NCBI GenBank assembly: GCA_039105265.1
Contig: JAPFFF010000013.1
Coordinates: 3,286,001 to 3,350,000, forward strand
Length of the DNA: 64,000 nucleotides
From: Tritrichomonas musculus
Lineage: Eukaryota > Parabasalia > Tritrichomonadida > Tritrichomonadidae
Direction: 5' to 3'
Shown: one piece after another, positions 10,075 to 20,365 of the stretch
Layout: each line of letters opens with the position of its first letter
How positions within the stretch are numbered: position 1 is the first letter of the stretch
The notes under the pieces: generated by a model
Databases searched by the model: none
What the model saw: the letters and a program-made list of their open reading frames with translations, nothing else
Told to the model about the DNA's origin: nothing
Translations under genes and position numbers: made by a program

Positions 10075-10749
10075 AATTAAATTTTTTATTTAATTGAAAA
10101 TTTTGAATTAAAAGTGCTATCTATCCTCATTCAAATTTCTTAAGGCATTTTTTCTTAAATAAAAAGTGCTATTTCTCCAGTAGGATTCATCTTTTTATGA
10201 AGGACGGCAATACTTTGTTCACTTAATTACCTATGACGATCGACGATAATTTTTTTGACCTAGTAAGACGAATTTTTTTTTAATTTTCATTTGCAATTGG
10301 CCGTCAATGATTTTTTTCGGATTTTTTTGTATACAATATTAATAGATACAATGAATAGTTTTCATTTATTTATTTTTTATTTCAATATCTATTACTACAA
10401 ATAAGATAAATAGATAATTTAAATCACCCTCTGAAAAAGTGGTGTAGGTATAAACAATTACCTCTTTTTACATTGTTTTTAAAAACAATATCTATCACAT
10501 TTTAGTTAGTATAATAATATTTCTAAATTATTTTTATAAATAATAAATAAACGCAAATCCCAACTACCAATTTTATATATATTTGATTTATGTAATTTAA
10601 TTGATGTTTTGGGAATAGTAAAATACTATTTCGCAGTTCTCTGCTATATTTTATTCCCAGAAAATACTAAAAAATGAAAACTTAAAAGATTAGAATAAAA
10701 TACTTTTTAATAATCATTTGATTAAAAAAAAAAAAAAAAAGATAAAAAA
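10075..10749. other. AT-rich intergenic region
   Basis: No gene is seen. A hairpin-like inverted repeat (GGGAATAGTAAAATA with TATTTTATTCCC) lies at about 10611-10665, and a 16-base A run precedes 10740. Otherwise low-complexity sequence. Confidence 0.55.
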
Positions 10750-10885
10750 CTAAATTGGCTTTTTGATATTTGGTTTTGAAACGGCTTCTCTATTACGGAG
10801 TGGCGGCAATTGTGATTGCGATGGTTCTTTCGCTGGCATCATTTTACCACATTTATTTAGCGGAAGGAAATAGTTTAATGCTTGA
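10750..10885 (-). pseudogene. Duplicated stump of the kinase C-terminal tail
   Basis: The minus strand encodes a tail ending KEPSQSQLPPLRNREA then SKPNIKKPI and a stop, which closely parallels the last 35 residues of the neighbouring kinase (KEPSQPKSNSKLPPLGNRK, ending KPVIKNPI). Upstream the similarity continues for about 15 codons and is then lost. The copy begins about 90 bp beyond the stop of the parent gene and points the same way, so it is a local tandem duplication of the 3' end that has decayed, or the last trace of a lost second kinase gene. Confidence 0.8.
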
Positions 10886-10924
10886 AATTAAGTAAACTCA
10901 AAAGAGTAAGTAAATTAACTAATT

Positions 10925-10961
10925 TTTGTTTGTTTGTTTGTTTGTGTGTGTGTGTGTGTGG
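10925..10961 (+). repeat. TTTG/TG microsatellite
   Basis: Tandem TTTG units pass into TG dinucleotides between the kinase stop codon and its duplicated tail. A simple repeat with no coding role. Confidence 0.85.
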
Positions 10962-10975
10962 ATTAATCCATAATG

Positions 10976-13588
10976 TTAAATTGGGTTTTTAATGACTGGT
11001 TTTGCTGTCGGTTTACGATTGCCGAGAGGAGGCAATTTTGAATTTGATTTTGGTTGTGATGGCTCTTTCACTGGCATCGTTTTACTTTGTTTATGTAGCG
11101 CACGGAAACGGCTTAGTGTTTTGAAACGGTGAAGAACAATTTCTGAATCAACGCCTTCTGCCATTTTGAATGAGTGTTTTCGCATTTCTTCAACAATCTC
11201 CTCAAATGTCGGACGCTTATTTGCTTCAAATGACATGCACTTCTTGATCAGTGAGATCGTGAATGGCGAGATTGATGGTGATGCTTCTGGGAATTTGATC
11301 GGTTTGTTCGTCAGTTTCTCTTTCAAGTTTTGTTTAGGAAAACGACGAGTGAAAAGGACGAAAAGGAGAACGCCAAATGAGTAAACGTCCGTCTTGTTGT
11401 CGTATTCTTCTTCATTCGACATCTCCGGCGACATGTATGCAAGGGTGCCGATGCCTTTCGTCATCGATGTCATCGTGTTCTTCATCGCATCAACGTGCGC
11501 AAGTCCAAAGTCAATCAGCTGCGCCTCGAAGATGTAGTTCACCATAACGTTCTCAAGTTTCAGGTCGCGGTGAATCATTCCGTGCTCGTGGATGTGAAGC
11601 ATGCCAAATCCAATTTCAACTGCAAGTTTCGCTTTCAGTGTGTTGTTCAGAATGTCGCGTTCAAGGCACTGGCGGAGGTTCAGTGGATGGAACTTCAGGA
11701 AGATTGCTATCGTTGTCTTAGATTTGCGTTCCGTTGTCGATCCTGAAGCAAATTCGCTTTTGATTTCAATTTCATCTTCTTCATTTGCTTCTTTATCGTT
11801 GTCATTCAGTTTTTCTTGTGGATTCATGCCGACGCACTTGCAGATGCTTGGGTGATTCATGCCTGCAAGAACTTCGAATTCTTTGTAAATGTTTCGAACA
11901 TCGTTGAATGTCGTTCGACCTTCTTCCGCTTTCAGGACTTTCTTGCAAAGTTCTTCGTCACGTCGTTCGTCAATCACTTTGTACGTATATGATGTCGCTC
12001 CTTCTCCAATCTGACAAATCACTCGTTGATGCGACTCTTCTTCGTCATCAATGAAAATGTTCTTGTTTTCGTTTTTGGTGTCTTTTTCTTCGTCGTATTC
12101 TTTCATCTTTATTTCTGCTTCATAATATTCATCACTTGATTTGCTGTTCAGATCGAATGGGACAACATCTTCGTACATCTGAAGACGCGATTCAAGAAAG
12201 CGAATCCGCTTCATGCATCGTGAAATTTGATCTTCGAAATTGTCATTATTCTTATTATTGTTTGACGATGTTACACTTTTATCTTCTTCTTTATTTGTCT
12301 TTCTTTGTGATTTTTCTTTATTATCTTTTTCTGAAGGACTGTGAACTTTTTGATTGGTCACTTCACTTTCGTTAATGAATTCAATTCGGGCCTGAATTTT
12401 CGAGAATCCATCTCCAACAAGCTCTGCTCCTCGCCTGATCTTAATTTTCGATCGGTCTGGAAGATCATCCATTGAACCCTTATCAAATTCCAGCTTTTTT
12501 GCATTTGGGAAACAGATGACCAAGCTTTTGCTTCTATTGCAGTAGCTGAAACATGAGCCTGCAATCTTTATATACTCGCCAAGAAATTGAACATATTCAA
12601 GATTATAAATATTGTATAGCCAGTTTGATTCTAGATACTTCAATGATGGAGGAAATACAATCGATTTAAGAGCACTAGTATTATAAATTGCAGTATAATT
12701 AATTCTCTCGAGTGAAGATTCTGGCTCAAATGTCATCGATTTCAACTTATGGCAATTATAAAATGCATGAGTATCTAGCACTTTGATATAGGAAGGAATT
12801 TTGACGCTTTCTACATTTTGTCGACAAAAAATTAGAATGTCAAAGTCTTTGCATGACTTATCACTTTTTTTAACAACAAGCGTTTTATCAATCACTGAAA
12901 ATAGTTTGTTCTTTGGCGAAATTTCAATTTCATTAATACTACGAACATCTTTAAAAGCATCACGATGAATATATTCCAGTGTTTCTGGCAAAACTAATTT
13001 TGAAATCGTGAAAGAATGAAAAATATTCGATGCGTTTGAGTTTTGAATTCTTTGGTGAAATGAATGACTGCAATTTTGGATGATCGCAAAATGAGTTATC
13101 GTGAATGATTTTGATTTGTGGAGGAATCACTGCTTCTTCGATGTCGTAACGAGCATAATAAAGAATGTCAAATACGTCACTCAATGCATCACTCTTGCCA
13201 ACTAAATATTTATTATCAACATATGAAAATAGTTCATTTTTTGGTGAAACTTCAATGTCAATTAAATCTCTAACACAATAGCACCACTTGTCACTAAGTT
13301 TCTTAAGTTTTGGTGGAATTTGAAGTTTCTTGAATGAAGCAAACATAAATGTTGGACCTTCAAATGATTCGACTTCAGAGTCTTCTGCAAATATAAGCGA
13401 ATCAAATTTGGCACCATCAAATGCATGATCTCCAACGGATATGATCTTGTATTTTTTTTTTCGGAAATTGCATATCGAGGAACAATCACTGTTCCAGAAA
13501 CGCTTGGTGATTTAATTACTTTCGCTGTAAGTTCGTCGGTATTTATTTTAACTCGAAGACCATTTTCAAGTTCAAGTTCTTTAATCAT
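10976..13588 (-). pseudogene. BspA-like LRR / TKL-type protein kinase, two frameshifts
   Basis: The minus strand reads as one gene from ATG at 13588: an N-terminal beta-rich start, BspA-type leucine-rich repeats (for example PETLEYIHRDAF), a Lys/Glu-rich linker with a coiled-coil look, then a complete kinase domain. Kinase motifs are GEGATSYTYKV, KKVLK, HRDLKLEN, IDFGLA and MSPEM, all intact, followed by a Pro-rich tail. The frame shifts twice. One shift is at a run of ten bases at 13452-13461, where one more base would let the LRR reading continue. The second is near 13005-13025. The longest uninterrupted part, 10976-12991 (671 residues), keeps the whole kinase. Either the gene is decaying or the assembly has homopolymer errors. 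GC content is higher than in the surroundings. Confidence 0.75.
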
Positions 13589-14128
13589 TGAATTTTATTT
13601 TAATTTTTTTCATATCACATTTCAATCAATAGCAAAATTCAAGTAAAATGATTGTTTTTGATCTTTTGAGAGACTTAAGCTTGTCAATTCTCAGAAATTA
13701 ATGAAAATTCTCAAACATTTTTTTGATATCAAGTTGCAAGTTAATATTGATGATCGATTTTCAAAAAAAAATAATTATGATTTTAATACCAAAAAAATTG
13801 AACGATCCAATTTGAATGTATTAATAATAACAATTGAAGATAATTTGTATTTTTATTAGTAATATTGATATTAATATATTTTTAATTAGGATATTCAAGT
13901 TTATTCAATAAAATTTTCAATTGTTTTTAAAAAAACATTATATCTTCTTTTCAAAAATATAAAAAACATTTTATTTTTTAATTTTAAATTATATCAAATT
14001 ATTATTATTAGAAAATTAAAAAAAAAGAAGTAATTATGGATAATTTTATATATTTTTAAATTGCGGTTAACGATTTTTTTGAAAAAGTTTAAAACAATTC
14101 AATTTTTTTTTAATATAAATAAAAAGCA
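13589..14128. promoter_or_regulatory. Divergent intergenic region
   Basis: A 540-bp AT-rich gap between two genes reading outward (BspA-kinase to the left, VPS9-like to the right), so it must hold both promoters. TTCAATT and ATTCAATG words near the start codons could act as initiators. No further gene is seen. Confidence 0.45.
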
Positions 14129-17100
14129 ATGAGTCAAACTATCAAAGATCTCTACAAAGCTATGAGTCATAAGCAATTTGAATTATGCTGTGAAAGAGCT
14201 ATGCGAATAGTAGAGTCAACGACCAAAGAACAATTTTTAGATAATGAACAATTTATTTATCTCTTAGTTAAACAAAAAAACTATTTTCTGCAATTTTTAA
14301 ATGTATTTATGCAACGGAATGATGATCTTTCAATTCTAAAAGAAGAAATATTAGTTGATGAATCTAATTTATCTCCCAAAAATAAGCTGTATTATTTTCA
14401 ATTTCCTTCATTTCAAGTTTTAATAGAGAAACTTCTTGAAAATGATGGTCAAAAGCTCAAAGACGGTGTTGTTCAACGTTATTTGACCTTTTCATTATTC
14501 CCTGCCTTAACGTCCTACTTCACGATTGACTTTATTCAAAACAACAGCAGCACACTTCAAAAGAGCGCGAACGCAGATTACAACCAGCATGATTACAACG
14601 TTGCCATTGAATTTCTAATTGATAAAATCAAAGTAAACAACGATAAAAATTGTCGTATTGCTTTGAATTTACTGATGACGTCAATGTTTGCTACACCGAA
14701 TTTTGTCAGATTGATCACAGAGACATTTCAGCCTGCTTTTTCGGAACTTCAGGATAAACTTGAAGAATCTTCACCAGCGAACATTGACCAATTAATTGAC
14801 CAGTCCTTTGAAAAAGTTGTTTCAAATCTTAACAAAAATATTCATTTGATTCCATGCTTCATATCATCAACGACGCATCTTTTAACTCGTCCAGATGAAA
14901 TTCTGAGAAAATGCTTCTTTGGATTGGCTTTGAATAATCCAGCGCGAAGTATTTCATACGGACTTTTCCACTTCTCCAAACCGCCGAGTATTGAATTGCT
15001 TTCAAAAATTCGTGACAAAATTTTTCATGAAAAAAAAATAGTTGATTCGATGCTAACGTGCATTGGCAAGTCGTTACTTTACAATCTCCTTTTGCAGGGC
15101 CGTAACGAAGATAGCCTGAACTCGAGTTCTAGTTTTGAACTAGAATCGTACACGAGTGAAGAGCAGAAGCAAATGATGCTTTACAAGAAAGAAAGTTTGT
15201 TTTTTTTCAGCGAATTTTTATTTCAAAAGAAAGAATTCAAAAGTTTCTTTCAAATGTTTATTCTCTCAAAAACAGACATTGAATTGATCAACTACATTTT
15301 GAATAGTAGTGATAATCAGCCATTCATCCCTTCAGATCATAAAAGAGATCAAATTAAGTATTTCCGCTTCTTCTTGACATTTCCTGGTGATGAAGCATTC
15401 ATCGACAATGATTCATATGAGAACAAATTCATAACGAACTTTGAAGATGATAATTTTAACATTTCGAATGTTAATACGATGTGTGAAATGTCTCGTAATG
15501 ATGACGTTTTTACTCCTTCATTGCGACATCTTCTTCAGAATTCAGATCCTTTGCCACAGTTCATCGAAGATGATTTTCCAGATGATTTGAATGTTGAAAA
15601 CTTATTGAATACATATTTGGTCATGAGAGGTGATGTGAGTTCTCTATCGTCCCGTCTGAAATATCAATCTGACATTCTTCGTTGTTTAAAAGATAAAGAT
15701 GAAGGCCAAAAGATTCAGGAAATTATAAAGATTTTGCCAGATACGTTACTTGAAATGACAAATGAAATTGAAATCTTAACGGTCGCTTCTTTAATTGAAC
15801 AACGATGCGGATTCATTCATAACATGATACTTAGTTACCCCTATCGTCAGTTGATTATTTTGAATGGAATTATCGCCCTAGATAAGTTAAAGCAAACAAG
15901 TAAGATTTCACTCAGAAATAACGTTGATTACGTGGTTAGTAACGTACTTAAAAATCACTTTTTTGAAAACTTGTCAAAGGTCTTCGAGGGAAGAGCAACC
16001 TCTTTGGAGGAGAACGTTTACATTTTGTTCAAAATGACTGAAAAAAAGAAAAATTCCTTCTTCTCTAAGGATCATCCTCTGTTCTTTGAAATGAGAGATT
16101 TCTTCTCAAAAAGTAGAGAGGATGCAAAGTACTTGATGTACGACCAGCTTATTTCAAACACACTGACAAGCCACTATGACGATCTTATTTCGTTTTGTAT
16201 CGAGTCTCAGTTCAATGTGAAGCTGCAAAAAGATAACGCCAAAAAAGCAAGCAGTGAGAGAATCAGTCCAGCTAGCAATAACAACAATAACAATGATAAT
16301 AACAACAATAACAATGATAATAACAATAACAACAATGATAATAACAATAACAACAATGATAATAACAATAACAACAATGATAATAACAATAACAACAATA
16401 ATAACGACAATAACAACAGCGATAATAGCAATAGCAGCATCAATAACAATAACAACAACGATAATAACAACAATAACAACGACAATAACAACAGCGATAA
16501 TAGCAATAGCAGCATCAATAACAATAACAACAATGATAATAACAATAACAACAATGATAATAACAATAACAACAATGATAATAACAATAACAACAATAAT
16601 AACGACAATAACAACAGCGATAATAGCAATAGCAGCATCAATAACAATAACAACAATGATAATAACAACAATAACAACGACAATAACAACAATAACAACG
16701 ACAATAACAACAGCGATAATAGCAATAGCAGCATCAATAACAATAACAACAATGATAATAACAACAATAACAACGACAATAACAACAGCGATAATAGCAA
16801 TAGCAGCATCAATAACAATAACAACAATAATAACAGCAATAATAATGACAATGGCGGTGAAAGTAACATTGATCTGAGAAGCCAAAGCATTGGCACCAGC
16901 AGCGGCATTTTCATCACCGACGATGGAAACAAAAAGTTCAACAAGAACAAGTTCTTCATAGACAAGCTTGTTCACCTGAAGGAGAGGAACAGCGAGATAC
17001 TCGACATCTGCCGCGAGTCACTTTTGGAGAGCTCGATATTCAGAAAGTATGATCTTTTCTGCAAATTCCTGTACAACGTCAAGTGGTACTTCACGGAGGG

Positions 17101-17335
17101 CTTCCCGCGGGATGAAGAGTTTGGCCCCGATGAAATGACCAGCATTATTTCTATCGTTATTCTCATGAGCCAGTCATCGAACATTAATCTCAATATCAAA
17201 TACATAGATATTTTCCTCCCGCTCGATGATAAATGTTTTGGCAGCAATCTAACCGATTTTCAATATCATTTGAGAGCGACCAAAACTATATTTGATCAAT
17301 ATTATAATATGGAGCAAAATAATCAATTTGATTAA
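14129..17335 (+). CDS. Probable VPS9-domain (Rab5-type GEF) protein with Asn tract
   Basis: A 1068-residue protein. The N-terminal 700 residues are mostly helical with no domain I can name. Residues about 713-907 are almost pure Asn with Asp/Ser punctuation. The C-terminus (about 990-1065) resembles the VPS9 catalytic core: GPDEMTSIISIVILM aligns with the G-x-D-[DE]-hydrophobic helix of Rab5 guanine-exchange factors, LNIKYIDIFL with the following helix, and FQYHLRATKTIF with the conserved Tyr-Leu-Thr helix. Such proteins activate Rab GTPases in endocytic traffic. The assignment comes from motif reading and could be wrong. The Asn tract is inside the protein just before this domain and interrupts no motif. 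ATG at 14129 is the first in frame. Confidence 0.5.
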   Translation: MSQTIKDLYKAMSHKQFELCCERAMRIVESTTKEQFLDNEQFIYLLVKQKNYFLQFLNVFMQRNDDLSILKEEILVDESNLSPKNKLYYFQFPSFQVLIEKLLENDGQKLKDGVVQRYLTFSLFPALTSYFTIDFIQNNSSTLQKSANADYNQHDYNVAIEFLIDKIKVNNDKNCRIALNLLMTSMFATPNFVRLITETFQPAFSELQDKLEESSPANIDQLIDQSFEKVVSNLNKNIHLIPCFISSTTHLLTRPDEILRKCFFGLALNNPARSISYGLFHFSKPPSIELLSKIRDKIFHEKKIVDSMLTCIGKSLLYNLLLQGRNEDSLNSSSSFELESYTSEEQKQMMLYKKESLFFFSEFLFQKKEFKSFFQMFILSKTDIELINYILNSSDNQPFIPSDHKRDQIKYFRFFLTFPGDEAFIDNDSYENKFITNFEDDNFNISNVNTMCEMSRNDDVFTPSLRHLLQNSDPLPQFIEDDFPDDLNVENLLNTYLVMRGDVSSLSSRLKYQSDILRCLKDKDEGQKIQEIIKILPDTLLEMTNEIEILTVASLIEQRCGFIHNMILSYPYRQLIILNGIIALDKLKQTSKISLRNNVDYVVSNVLKNHFFENLSKVFEGRATSLEENVYILFKMTEKKKNSFFSKDHPLFFEMRDFFSKSREDAKYLMYDQLISNTLTSHYDDLISFCIESQFNVKLQKDNAKKASSERISPASNNNNNNDNNNNNNDNNNNNNDNNNNNNDNNNNNNDNNNNNNNNDNNNSDNSNSSINNNNNNDNNNNNNDNNNSDNSNSSINNNNNNDNNNNNNDNNNNNNDNNNNNNNNDNNNSDNSNSSINNNNNNDNNNNNNDNNNNNNDNNNSDNSNSSINNNNNNDNNNNNNDNNNSDNSNSSINNNNNNNNSNNNDNGGESNIDLRSQSIGTSSGIFITDDGNKKFNKNKFFIDKLVHLKERNSEILDICRESLLESSIFRKYDLFCKFLYNVKWYFTEGFPRDEEFGPDEMTSIISIVILMSQSSNINLNIKYIDIFLPLDDKCFGSNLTDFQYHLRATKTIFDQYYNMEQNNQFD
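16270..16850 (+). repeat. Asn-coding microsatellite with higher-order units
   Basis: AAT/AAC codons with interspersed GAT and AGC. Five copies of a longer block containing SDNSNSSI show that whole blocks, not just triplets, were duplicated. The reverse strand yields meaningless Leu- or Ile-rich frames. Confidence 0.9.
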
Positions 17336-17433
17336 AAATAATATAATAAGTCTTTTTATTTAATTTTATAAATAAATAAATAAAAAAAGAATTTAAATAA
17401 CGTTATTCTCTGCTTTTGATGAATCATCTGCAT

Positions 17434-18310
17434 TCATTTCAACTTTTTTAAAAGCACAAAAGATATTCTCTGTGATTTTCATATTTGGAAGGCAAATTTT
17501 CCCCAATAAAAAATACTAATGAGTGATTACTAGCAATGCAAAATGAAGCACTTTTTGAGATTAAAGTTTCAACTGAGTAATAAACATTTTTTCCAGATGT
17601 GTCGAGCAAAAGTTCGCGTGTTCTTTTGTGTTTTATTAGTCTTCTGTTTGGAAAAGTGAATGAGAATTTTGTTCTTTTCTCTTAACTTTTTCTCCAGGGC
17701 CTAGTTCACAAATAAAATTTATGCCAACTGCAAAGACAGATCCATCGCTACAAACAACAAAAATATGTTGCGTCGTACCAGAGATATCGATGATTTTTAT
17801 CCCATGAAATTCTTTAACAAAAAAAAATGGACTATAAAATAAAAAGAATACTTGTCCGTTTTCGCTAAATGCATAACATCTTCCATTGCAAAAAGCAAGT
17901 TTGACTGCTTTTTTCATTTGTTGGACGAAAATAAGCTTTTATTGATAGTGATTCTTTTTTACTTAAAAGTGAACTATTGATATTAATGACTGATCCTTCA
18001 GTATCAATTATTGTTTTAAATTCAGAACTGTTAAAAAGTGTTGCTGGCTGTCTATTTCCAAGATTTAAAAGGTGAAATATCATTTCTTTCAAAAATGGCA
18101 AGTTTTCTTGTATCATCTGGATGAAAAAAACATGAAAATAGTGTATACAAGGCCATACAAGGCAGAGATGGTGTTGTATTTGCTACTAAATTCTGTAATA
18201 TTAAATGATTCTGGCAAATCATCAATTGCATTACTTTACCATTTTTTGTTGTCAATACTGCAAAAAAACGATAAATTGAATAGGATAATAGAGTTGAAAT
18301 ATCAATTTAT
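17434..18310 (-). pseudogene. RCC1-like repeat protein, decayed
   Basis: Successive minus-strand frames each carry RCC1-like text: VLTTKNGKVMQ, then FRPTNEK running into KLAFCNGRCYAFSENGQVF, then VCSDGSVFAVGINFICELG, and last VETLISKSASFCIASNHSLV. The pattern of a short beta strand, NG or DG turn, VFAVG and LG is that of RCC1 propeller blades. The frame changes at least three times (about 18060-18110, 17905-17920 and near 17636), so this is a pseudogene. Trichomonads have many such RCC1-type proteins. The start is not identified. Confidence 0.55.
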
Positions 18311-18774
18311 ATTTAAATACAAGTGTAAATAAGAAATTTTTATTTTATTTTCGTAATGTTCATTTAGAATTATAATCCATAATTATGGATTAAATGTTAA
18401 TATTATGCTTATTTTTTAATTAAATTCATTTTGTGATAGATTTGAAAATAAAATCAACGGGTTTTGCCAATTTTTATTTTTTGAATATTAATGTTTATCA
18501 AACTCAATTTTTTGAGTGTATGCGCAAACAAACATTCAAATAATGATTTTATTATTGCTATAATATATTGATATTATATGGTTATTAAGTTTAATATTTA
18601 TATTATTATTTTTAGATGATTGGAAACATATTTAATTTTATAAAACATCTCTTTATTTGTAACCATTGTTTTTAATAAAATCGCAAAATAAAAAAATACC
18701 AATTTATAAAATACAAAGAAAACATAAAATTTTGGTATCTCGTTATTTTTAGCCAGCCTTAAAAGCCTATTCAG
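18311..18774. other. AT-rich intergenic region
   Basis: No gene is seen on either strand. It holds only homopolymer-rich sequence and presumably the promoter of the following plus-strand gene. Confidence 0.55.
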
Positions 18775-20004
18775 ATGCAAGATCAAGAAAGAGTAGGCGA
18801 GAATAATTTGTTTATTGAATTTGAAGGTGGCATTCTTCCAATTAAATCCTTGCAAATTCTTGATAAAATTAATTTAGAGTGCTATGATCAGATTATATCT
18901 TTGATTCAGTTTACAGTTAAAAGTATTCTACAAACGGTCATTCAAAAGATGTTCCATGGTTTTGAACAAATTAGTACATATATCAATAATTTAGAGTTAG
19001 AAAGGATTCCCAAAATCATAACTTATCTCTCTCAAGTTGTCGAAAACAAAATTTATTCAACGATTACTAAGAAAATAGATCAAATAGTTCCCTCTATTCA
19101 AGAAAATCTAAAAAGTGAAAATTTTTATGACTTCTCGATTCAAAGTACTTCGACATCGCAACATCTTCAAACGTCTTTATTAGAAATTCATATCTCACCA
19201 AATTTGGAAGGAATTTTCCCAAGATCATATTCTGTAGATTTCCATCACCTTATTTCAGGGCAGATCTTTTTTGATATTATGCAATATCTGTTTGATGATT
19301 CACCGAAATCTTCATTTGATTTGAGTTATGGTGTAATAGAAATTTTAAAAGATTTTGTCAAATGGCCAGATGCATCCTCATTTTATCGCAATTTTTTTCA
19401 AATATTCAAAATATTAAAATCCAAATATGGTGAATGGAATAAAGATTACAAGCAAATTATATCAGACTTGATCATAATGTTAGACAATAATATGGCTCAA
19501 GAAAATCTAGAATTCCGAAATCAAGCTATTATCAATCTTGGAGATTTAATAAAGCCTGTAGATCCTATTCTATATATTGAATTCCTTAAAAAGGAATATA
19601 GTCTACGAGCATTTGCCAGTGATATTTTTAATGGAGCTAATATAAATGTTACCACCGAAATTGATTTCAACCAGGAAATTTTCGAATATTCTATTGATAA
19701 GGTTGAAAATAATCTTCGTTTTTTGGTACTACCAAAATATGATAATATTAATGATACAGAAACTGACATGAGTGATGATGAAGATCATATAATTATTGAA
19801 ATTTCTTTGTATTTGGTTTTCAAGTATCAAATTGATTATCCAGATGAAATTGATAATCTTGATCAGAATGCACATTCCCTTTTCAATAAGGCAATTGAAA
19901 ATGGTTATATCAAACGTATTGATAATCAAGCATTAGAAGAATGTAATGATTTACTCGAAGCGTTAGAAAATGTTATTTCTCAAATTAGTGAAATAGGAAT
20001 TTAA
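18775..20004 (+). CDS. Hypothetical helical protein, 409 residues
   Basis: I do not recognise the family. The protein is rich in Ile, Leu, Asp and Glu, with long amphipathic helices (for example residues 35-100 and 220-275) that might form HEAT-like or coiled-coil structures. There is no signal peptide, membrane segment or catalytic motif. An acidic patch (TETDMSDDEDH, about 325-335) lies near the C-terminus. The single frame of 1.2 kb in such AT-rich DNA, ending close to AATAAA-like words, argues that it is a real gene. The first ATG follows TTCAG. Confidence 0.65.
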   Translation: MQDQERVGENNLFIEFEGGILPIKSLQILDKINLECYDQIISLIQFTVKSILQTVIQKMFHGFEQISTYINNLELERIPKIITYLSQVVENKIYSTITKKIDQIVPSIQENLKSENFYDFSIQSTSTSQHLQTSLLEIHISPNLEGIFPRSYSVDFHHLISGQIFFDIMQYLFDDSPKSSFDLSYGVIEILKDFVKWPDASSFYRNFFQIFKILKSKYGEWNKDYKQIISDLIIMLDNNMAQENLEFRNQAIINLGDLIKPVDPILYIEFLKKEYSLRAFASDIFNGANINVTTEIDFNQEIFEYSIDKVENNLRFLVLPKYDNINDTETDMSDDEDHIIIEISLYLVFKYQIDYPDEIDNLDQNAHSLFNKAIENGYIKRIDNQALEECNDLLEALENVISQISEIGI

Positions 20005-20365
20005 TTTTATTTATGCGATTTTTATTTAAGTATTTTTATTATAATAAAAATAAAATTGGATTATATTCTATATCTATTTTTAAAGATAAATTATAAAATC
20101 TCTATTTTATTTTTTTATTGAAATTATTTTAAAATATTTAAAGAAAAAGTTTGTTTTTTGATTGCATTTTGAAAGTTGATTACATAAAATTTTTTTGTTT
20201 AATTAAATCAATAAAAAATAAATAAAAACATTGAATTTTTAATTATTGTTTGGAACTCGATTATTTATTATATAACGTATTTTTTTCAATTTTTCTGTTT
20301 AGAAAATTTTAATATCAAAACTTTTGATTTAAAAGTTTAACTTATTGAATTCCAAAGATATTAAA
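20005..20365. other. AT-rich intergenic region
   Basis: 361 bp without a gene. It should contain the 3' end of the hypothetical gene and the promoter of the membrane protein. Confidence 0.5.

Noticed and set aside
16154-16975. Long minus-strand Leu/Val/Ile-rich and plus-strand Thr/Ile-rich frames
   Set aside because: Both are out-of-frame readings of the Asn-codon repeat in the VPS9-like gene.
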